In this document: one piece after another, positions 57,061 through 64,000 of the stretch
How the letters are laid out: each line of letters starts with the position of its first letter
Position numbering within the stretch: position 1 is the stretch's first letter
Origin: Lactarius indigo
Taxonomy: Eukaryota > Basidiomycota > Agaricomycetes > Russulales > Russulaceae
Reading direction: 5' to 3'
NCBI GenBank assembly: GCA_025766275.1
Contig: JAFKAC010000159.1
Coordinates: forward strand, 1 to 64,000
Length of the DNA stretch: 64,000 nucleotides
Translations under genes and position numbers: made by a program
The notes under the pieces: model-generated
The model's database searches: none
Told to the model about the DNA's origin: nothing
The model's input: only the letters and a program-made list of their open reading frames with translations

Positions 57061-57216
57061 CCAAGGCTCTGAAGGCCAAAGTTGTCAATAATGTCCCCTC
57101 AGACACACAGGAGGGCTCACCAACTCCTGTTGCCATGCCCTCTTGTCCTTTGACTGGTCAGGTTCAAGTTCAGCGTACTCATTCCCATGTGCCAGTGAGT
57201 TTGATATTGTTTGACT
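57061..57216 (+). repeat. Diverged duplicate of 57888-57990
   Basis: Shares AAGGCCAAAGTTGTC, then CCAACTCCTGTTGCC (TCAACTCCTGCTGCC in the partner) and GTGAGTTTGATAT with 57888-57990. The two copies are separated by a SINE. Probably an old duplicated piece of the BED-finger gene start. Confidence 0.6.
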
Positions 57217-57229
57217 TTGGGGTTATAGC

Positions 57230-57845
57230 TTTTTTTTTTTTTTAAATCAGCTTATATTCTGGGACAGTACAACAGTACAAGACTGGTCCTCCTTTTTAGG
57301 GGAGATTTATGAAACACAAGGTATAGTCCGTGCACCTAAGTGATTGCGTAATATATGGTATGTCACCTCCCAGAGGAAACGTGAGTACCGTAGGAAATGT
57401 GGTAAGTGGGGGACATGTGAGGTCCCCCAGTGCGGCACCCAGTCCATCTGTATGTTAAGTCATCCAAATCCTCATTCCGACCTCTCACGCCTCATCGCCT
57501 TCCAACCTCCCATGAGTGGCGGAGCTTGAATCGGAGTGGTGTGGAATTGTTGGAAATGGAATCAGAGAATGGAGCTGGGGTGTGATTGGGGTGTGAATGG
57601 GAATAATGGGATGTCAGTGGCACAATGTGACAGAGCCCAGAGAGTAAATGAGTGTGATGTGACATGATGCCACAAGGTGATAAGGTGGGCGGTTTTTTGT
57701 TGAATGGGGCCAAAACCCTGTGATAGAAGTGAACACATGCCCACAGGGAATGCACCAGCTTGGATTCAAACCCAGAGTCCGTCACCAAAGCTGTCCCATG
57801 TAAGGTGAGGGGGGGAGCATTTGCCCATTGCACCACCTCCCCCCC
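57230..57845 (-). mobile_element. tRNA-derived SINE, minus strand
   Basis: 616 bp with a 14-nt A tail (T at 57230-57243), flanked by a perfect 13-bp duplication TTGGGGTTATAGC (57217-57229 and 57846-57858). On the minus strand, near the 5' end, there is an A-box-like TGGTGCAATGGG (57835-57824) and a B-box-like GGTTTGAATCC (57772-57762); the B box differs from GGTTCGAATCC only by a CpG change. These are internal RNA polymerase III promoter boxes. No long ORF. Its 3' end resembles the LINE1 tail. Confidence 0.82.
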
Positions 57846-58013
57846 TTGGGGTTATAGCTTGCAATCACAACTTAGTCTACCACTACGAAGGCCAAAGTTG
57901 TCCCCACAGACCCATGAGACTCTTCAACTCCTGCTGCCCCAGTGACACGCCAGGGTCGGTATGCTTGGACTTGTGTACTGGTGAGTTTGATATAATTCTA
58001 ACATTGAGGATTT

Positions 58014-58466
58014 TTACTTTGATGTCCACAAGCCTACTGCAATCAAGCCCATCGCACATGACAGCAATGGTGAAGAATTTGAGCTTCCTGACATTGATAG
58101 TGACAGTCCCCAGGATGAGCCAGCTTCTGATCCCTCAAAAGGCTTTCTCACACCACAATTCAACACTCTTGCCACCTTAGACTCTGATGCTTGGCCTCCA
58201 GTCAGCAATATGGAGCTCTTTTTTGACAAGTTTTATAATGAGGATGGTGAGAAGATGAGATGGTGCAATGCATGTTTGTAAGTCATCAAAATATTATTTG
58301 TGCCATGATTCTGACAAGGCACCAGGAAGGAGGGTCTTAGTGAAGAAAAGGCACGTTGCTATGGTCTGAAGACAGGCAATAGTAACCTTTGGAAACACCT
58401 GGTCACGAAGCATGAGGCCTTGTACAGGGACACTGCTAAGGCTCACAGATGGAAGCACAAGTCTTT
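58014..58466 (+). pseudogene. BED-type zinc-finger relic (hAT-like, truncated)
   Basis: An open frame from about 58014 gives an acidic stretch (LPDIDSDSPQDEP) and MRWCNACL, then after a possible short intron (GTAAGT at 58278, ending near 58318) GNSNLWKHLVTKHEALY. The C-x2-C and H-x4-H spacing fits a BED finger, common at the N-terminus of hAT transposases and some fungal proteins. The rest is missing: LINE2 starts at about 58460. CpG-poor and broken; the hAT assignment is an inference. Confidence 0.6.
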
Positions 58467-61400
58467 CAGGTCCTCCTTCTTCTCATACCACCACCTTCTC
58501 CTTTGGGTGTTGGTACTCGTACATACTTTTGCGAATATACTCCTCGTCGACGAACCTGCCTGGTGTCCTCGCAACCGTCGACCTGCCTAGAGCTCTATGG
58601 AGCCATCTCAGAACCGTTTCGCCGCTCTGCGGGAGCCGTCCCCCTCCCCAACACTACATGAGGCACTGCCTCTCCCCCCAATACAAACCGCCCTCGACCA
58701 ACTGGCTATGGAGGCAGCCGTTGCCAAGACATACCAACCGACCCCCAACGCCCCACTCCTAGTGGATGACTTGAATACTTCAGTCGTTCCTCTCACCCCT
58801 GCCGGTCCCCTGGCTCCGCCTAACAACACGCCTGAGGACCTGAATACCTTGGTCCCTGAGCCTACCCCCATGCCCACTCTTGCCCTCACTGGCGACTCTG
58901 TTGCCACTGTTGAGGACCATGAGCTCGTTAACCCATCCCCTTCCTCCCCGGTCGCCCCCCCCCTGTGGTGATCCGACCCGCGTCCTCCCTGACGCCTACT
59001 CCTGATACTGCCTTTGAACGGGAGGCACGCACGATCCACCATCTTTGGATGGACGAGAACGGACGTGCCCCCCCTGAGTCGCTGGAACACCTTCAACGTG
59101 ACTACTCCATCAACCGGGTTGGCGACCCCACTGTGTGGGATCTCGCCTGCTGGATGCATCGTGTCCCTGGCGTGATAGTTACGGAGTTTCTTATTCGCCA
59201 TCACCCTTCTGATGTGCTCTTGGCTGCGGTTGAACACGCCTTTGCAACGCATCTCACCTGGCTTCGAGAAGACATCAACAAGTACTCAACCCACGCTACC
59301 TCGGTGCGTGAGGCTATTTCGTCATGGCGGGCCAATGGTGGTCGCCCTTTCGACCCGGCTCTGGCTGGGATGATCGGTGCAGCCCCTGATGACCCTGCTT
59401 CCTCTTCTGCTTCCTCTGATGTGCGTGGGTGACAGGAGGCGCCCATTTCCATCAGCAGTGACAGCGTGGAGTTGATCACGCCCTGAGAGGCGGCAGCTGC
59501 AGGACAGGCCTTGCAGCGGGTTATGCGCCGCTCTGGCTCCATTGTTCCCCCGCTCAGTCATCGCCCCTCCATTACATTTCGGGAGGCGAGCGCTGCACCT
59601 GACCCAGCCCCGGCTGGTGATGGTGATAGCACCTCGTCCTCCACCCCGACACCTACCCCGGCTGCGCAGACCACCTTCCCTGAGGGTCCTCTGGCGCCGA
59701 TGGCGGTGGCATCGCCAGTGGCCGGCCCCATTGTCCCTGACATGGGCCACGCTGCTGGCGCGGGACATATGACTAGCGCTTATGTTGCTCCGTCTGGGTC
59801 CACGCCCACGCCACCCCCGGCCGCTTACTGGGAACTGGCTGAGACTCACACTGCGCGCGCCGTCCTTGACGAGCTGCACCAGATCGCTGTGGTCTGGCCC
59901 TCCCAGATCCCTGATGCTCCTGACCCAAATACACTTATGGCTTGGGCTGACTGCCATCGCCGTGAGCTTAATGCTCAGCGTCTCGGGTACACCTACTATG
60001 TACGGCACGAGCCCCTTCTTCCTCTCCCCCGCAGGCTCCTCGTGGACTGTGGAGAGAACCTCACCCACGCTTTCGATCTGGTTAGTGCGGCACTCACATT
60101 GGGCATTGGGCCGCTGAACCAACAGGATGAGCGTGCGCTGTCCTCCAACTCCTGGCTTCGCGGTGTGACGATCCTTTTGCCCTCCGTGATTACCAGGATC
60201 TTGGATAGCACGTCGTTCTTTAAGCAGAGTACGTTTTCCCTTGACCCTTGTGATGACACCTACCACTTCGATGAGGCGATGCCGGTACCCGAGATACAAC
60301 TGGGGCTCATCAAGGAGCTTGTTGCGCAGTTGTCCAGTGAGCTGATGGCCACTGGCAACCGGGTTATGGATGAGGAGGCCAAATGGACTCACATCCAGCA
60401 GATGGAGGTGATCGAGTATAAGAATCAGATCCGCACTGAGCTGGAACTGGAGTTTGAGGAGTGGCGCGATGAGCTCCTCACTTCTCTGGTTGGGTGTGAG
60501 GTGGATGATGCCCTGCGGATGCTCTTGGCCAGGCTGGAAGTTGACGGCGACCGTCTTAAGGACCAAGCCGTGCGGACGCGTCAGGCCCTTGCTGTAATGA
60601 CCGAACTGCAGGAACGGTGGAAGGCTGAATACGATGCCACTGCCGCGGCGGCTGAACAGGAGGCATTTCTGGATTCGGTACGTGACAATTATCGTCACAT
60701 AGCGATGAAGGAGGCGGAGACCGAGTGGTGCCTGTGGAAGGACTTGGAGCTTGCTAAGGCCAAGGCCGAGGCTCTCCGTTCCCTCTCCCTGGACTATGTA
60801 CTTGAGAAGTGTGGCGATGATGCTGCAGCGCTCGTTGCTGAAAAGCGCAAGTTCGCTAAGGGCTATGTAGCTGCACAATATCAAACGTGGGTCGGCCAAG
60901 CTCTCGAGGAGCACTGGCCTTCTGTCGAGGCTGAGGCTCAGAAATGGACGAGGGACCAGTACCTCAACCTAGAGCTCGCCCGCATTTGGCCAGAGGTCGG
61001 TGCCAAAGCCAAAGCAGACACGGCATGGCGGGCGGAGAGGTACAGAGAGAAGCTCTGGAACACCGCCAAGCTGAATGCTGATGCGGACCACCGTGAGGAG
61101 CGGGCGATCGCCGCCCTCAAACAGAAAAAGAAGCAGCCCAAGTCTAAGACCGGGAAGCAAGCAGTTGATGTGGCGTGTGGTCGCTCCCCTGCCCCCCTCT
61201 CAGGCTTGAAGCGCTCATCTGACGGTGTTGCTCGCTCCTCTTCTGTGGTCTCGATCGCAGCTCCGGCTGCTTTTGTCCCGGAAGAGACGGACATGCCCAT
61301 GGCGCTCGCCGACTCCTTGTGGCCCACTGAGGTTGGTGTTGTCACTGCCTCAGTAGTGGCTGGGGTGCTCGACGATACGGCCCCAGCCTATGACCCGGGT

Positions 61401-64000
61401 TACACTAGTTCGGTTGAGGACCTCTACTTGGGACCTCCCGTTGCGCCCCCTGTGGAAGGTGCACATGATGATCTGGTGGGCGGTGCTGATCGGTGTGAGA
61501 TGGTGGCACCTTTACAGATTGACGAGGAGGCGGCAACTCTGCAGGACGTGCATAGCTCTATGCACAACCCCACTAATGCCATGGAGGACGATCCCTCCAC
61601 CCCTCGTGGCCTGGTCAGAGTGGCTAATGGACCATTGGACCAGGAGCAGTGCATAATTGCCACTGTCCGGGAACTCTTGGCTCCAATCACCGCGCATGTT
61701 GAACACCTCGCGGACACTGTCCGTATGGTGGATCTTCGCACTCGCCCAGGGCCTCACCCTCTTCCAGCCAAGCCAGCTGACCTCCCTGTTAAGAGGGAGG
61801 AGACACCTTTCCTGGTCCCCAAGGTACCACTGCGGTCTTTGTCCCCGGCGCCTGTGCCGACCCCAGTAGCCCCGTCAACCACCTCCACTCCCGCGCCTGC
61901 TCCGCAGGGTACAGATGGAGGCTCGCCATCACTTTCCGCCCCACCAAAGGCACCTCGTCGTCGGCAGTCTCGCAAGAGGACCGGCGCGAGCTCATCTGCA
62001 CCCACTCCACCGGGTCGCGAGGACTTTCCCACTCTGGTTCCGACAGCGGCCCCCTCTGTCCCCACACGTGCCGTGGCAGCTTCAGCTCCTGGCGCGGGGT
62101 CACATACGGTCACTGTGAACAATGGGTTCATTAGTGTTGGCAGACGCGGACCCTTGTACTCGGTTCTAATGGCGAAAAACGTCCAACAACAGGCCACTGC
62201 CACTGCTCAGGCCTTGGCCCACGCTGCTGCACAAGGGCGCACCCCAGCTGGCAATCTGAAACCTACTGCTTCACCCTCCTCCCGCCTGGTCACCAAGGTT
62301 GTCGTTGTTTGCTACGGCAGCCTGGACGACAAAGATGTGGAGAAGAAGCTGTGTGCCACCAACCCCGGTCACATTGTCCATGGGGTGCGCACGGCCATCG
62401 AATGTCAAACTGTAAATCCGATCCGTCTGCTCTCGGGCAACTGGTCGGTAGAAGTTGCCAAGACCGGTAACTTTGTCTACACGCTTGTGGGGAAGGTTCC
62501 AATGGAACACGTCCTGACCTTCTCCAAGTTCCTCTGTCAACCTTTCCCCGGCTCTCGCCTTGTCCCCTCTGAGGGATGGTGCTGGGCTCAACTGCGGGAT
62601 GTCGTTGTTGCGGACCCTGATGGCACCATCTACGACCAAGACGACCTCACGGAGGAGCTTGCTTGCAACCTGTGCTTCAAGGGTGTCGCGCTCGTCGAAC
62701 CCCCCCGTTGGATGACGGATGTCACCAGAATCCGCTCGGCGACCTCCACGGTAGTCTTCGCATACATCGATCCCACTAAGTCCATCACCAAGTTGGCCAC
62801 CAAAGCTGGCATCTCTATGTTCAGCTACGGTGTTAAATTCGTCTTTGCCGGTGATTCCCCACGCCCCAAGCAGTGCAGGCGGTGTTTTGAGATGGGACAC
62901 GTCCTCAATGCCCCCACCTGCAAGTGGAACGGGAAGAACCGCTGTGTCCATTGTGGCAGCACCCATCACATTGAGGACCACGACTTCCTCTGTGCTGGCC
63001 CCCACAAACAACCTGGCATCTGTGACTGTCGCTTCCCCTGCTTGCTCTGCAAGAAGCACGGCCATAATGCATGCTCCCCTCACATGTGCCTGGTCCAGGG
63101 AGACTTTCCACCTCCACGCTGTGTCCCCAAAGTGACCAGTGCCGCTTCTGCCCCTCCAGCTGCCCCACGCAGCATCCTGAAATGCCCCACCGAGCCTGAG
63201 ACGCCCTCTCCACCGAGTGTGCGTGTTGACGACGGCCCACCTGATCCTTCCCCTCCTGTGGACGTCAACCTCTTTGACGATGAGGCGCTTGTGGCCCTCG
63301 CATCCGCACCCAGTCCACCCCCTGCCCCCCCTGCACCCGCCGCCCCCGCGCGACCCAAGGCACGCATCGTTACATGAGCCACAGATACCACGAAGGCCGG
63401 AGAATTGCCTGCGGAGCGCGCTGCCAAGCGCTCCAGGGCCTACTCTCCCACCTCTGTGCAGGGCCCCATGGCCCCTGCCTTCTCCAAGACCCGCGCTGAC
63501 TCCCACGTTGTTCAGACTGGCGCTGCCACCGCCTCTCTTTCTGACGCCCTGCGGATGGTGCAGGACAACAATGGGGGACCCGGCGCTGGACTTCGTCCAG
63601 AGAGTGTTGCAGAGCGCATCCGTGACATGTTCCCGGGCCCTGTTGGCCAATTGCGCCACTCTACCTCCGACCAGGTTGCGACTGCTATGGCTCACCTGAG
63701 GCAGATGGCCACCGAAGCCCATTCTGAGGAAGTCATTGTCACTGTGGGTGGGGTGCGCTATGCAGCCCCGTTCGATGACCTCTGCCCCTGCTTCCATGCC
63801 TTGCGCAACGAGGAAGGTTCATACCTTCTTGGCATCATACATGACGAGCCCGTCGTTGGCGTTAACCCAGGCACTATTGCTGCTTACGAGGCCCTTGCCC
63901 TGACCTCATGTGCTTTCGGCAGCCACGACCTTCTCGGACAACCACTTAGTGAGCCGGCTGCGCCCACTGCCATTCCTTTGGCCAACAAGCCCATCTTTCC
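58460..64000 (+). mobile_element. LINE2: younger LINE copy running off the window
   Basis: 5' UTR (about 58460-58596) aligns with LINE1 (40638-40503). ORF1 fills the rest to the end; ORF2 would lie beyond 64000. CpG is frequent, unlike LINE3, so this copy is either young or unmethylated. Confidence 0.9.
58597..64000 (+). pseudogene. LINE2 ORF1, very long zinc-knuckle protein (nearly complete)
   Basis: ATG at 58597 (MEPSQNRFAALREPSPSP). In order: Pro-rich start; conserved helical domain (58970-59400, VGDPTVWDLACWMHRVPG); Ser/Thr/Pro linker; second conserved region (59820-60300); long charged helical stretch to 61150 with a Lys-rich end; Pro/Ala linker; globular part (62280-62830); three knuckles (CRRCFEMGHVLNAPTC, CVHCGSTHHIEDHDFLC, CLLCKKHGHNAC; 62870-63080); final small domain (VRYAAPFDDLCPCFHALRN). 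Lesions: one-base slip in a run of nine C near 58955, TGA at 59430, 59484 and 63375. The frame is open from 63378 to the window end. It would bind LINE RNA as a particle protein. Confidence 0.88.

Noticed and set aside
58278..58318. A firm intron in the BED-finger relic.
   Set aside because: GTAAGT is good, but the intron would be 41 nt with a weak acceptor, and the downstream frame is uncertain.
866..63377. TGA read as Arg (genetic code change) to explain the many in-frame TGA.
   Set aside because: LTR pairs show the same CpG transitions outside coding sequence, TGA is also used as the normal end of gag in A, C and D, and CGA remains common in frame. Decay explains it without a new code.
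62271..63797. 508-codon minus-strand ORF opposite LINE2 ORF1, and the 530-codon one at 59322-60914.
   Set aside because: Shadows of the plus-strand ORF1, which aligns with LINE1 and carries the knuckles.

Overview
The window is one end of a eukaryotic chromosome, most likely of an agaricomycete-type basidiomycete. It opens with CCCTAAA telomere repeats. After that nearly everything is transposable element: chromodomain Ty3/gypsy (Tf1/sushi-like) LTR elements, a non-LTR LINE with a very large ORF1, a Tc1/mariner element, a tRNA-derived SINE and BED-finger relics. The only host-type gene is a broken fungal-type (FunK1) protein kinase with 52- and 57-nt introns. No intact host gene is present. 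The organism is inferred from FunK1, the intron sizes and the element families; I ran no search.

Layout. 1-160 telomere; 161-805 subtelomeric DNA with perfect hairpins; 806-820 a second short telomeric tract, directly joined to a truncated gypsy pol (element F). From there to 54 kb it is one nested structure that target-site duplications resolve. F (821-1697, 41004-43680, 51363-52505) lies in an old LINE copy (LINE3, 52506-54.2 kb). F is split by a Tc1 element (1700-41001, TA target). Tc1 is split by a solo LTR (2416-3190, GACTG) and by a full-length LINE (LINE1, 3722-40638, 11-bp duplication). LINE1 is split by gypsy elements A (11811-19603), B (20931-30835, GGGGG) and C (31525-40083, AGTGG), and by a solo LTR (8036-8619). 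C carries another solo LTR (35573-36248, ATATC). F is also split by gypsy element D (43681-51357, CTGGA). Then follow the FunK1 pseudogene (54445-56825), a SINE (57230-57845) in BED-finger relic DNA, and the 5' part of a younger LINE copy (LINE2, from about 58.46 kb to the window end).

How the elements work. A, B, C and D share one plan. A TATA box lies 33-35 nt before a 10-11 nt stretch that is complementary to a primer-binding site 2 nt inside the element, so each would prime reverse transcription with its own RNA 5' end. Gag and Pol are in different frames, joined by a -1 slip at G GRT TTT. A, C, D and F carry an extra conserved domain downstream of the chromodomain, fused to Pol in A, D and F and a separate zinc-knuckle ORF in C. 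B lacks it but has three ORFs upstream of gag.

Decay. By eye, 44 of 48 substitutions between the four LTR pairs are C/T or G/A changes at CpG sites, and nearly all nonsense codons are TGA, many where a sister copy has Arg, at least seven times CGA. This is the mark of methyl-CpG deamination. LTR divergence orders the insertions D (youngest), B, A, C (oldest).
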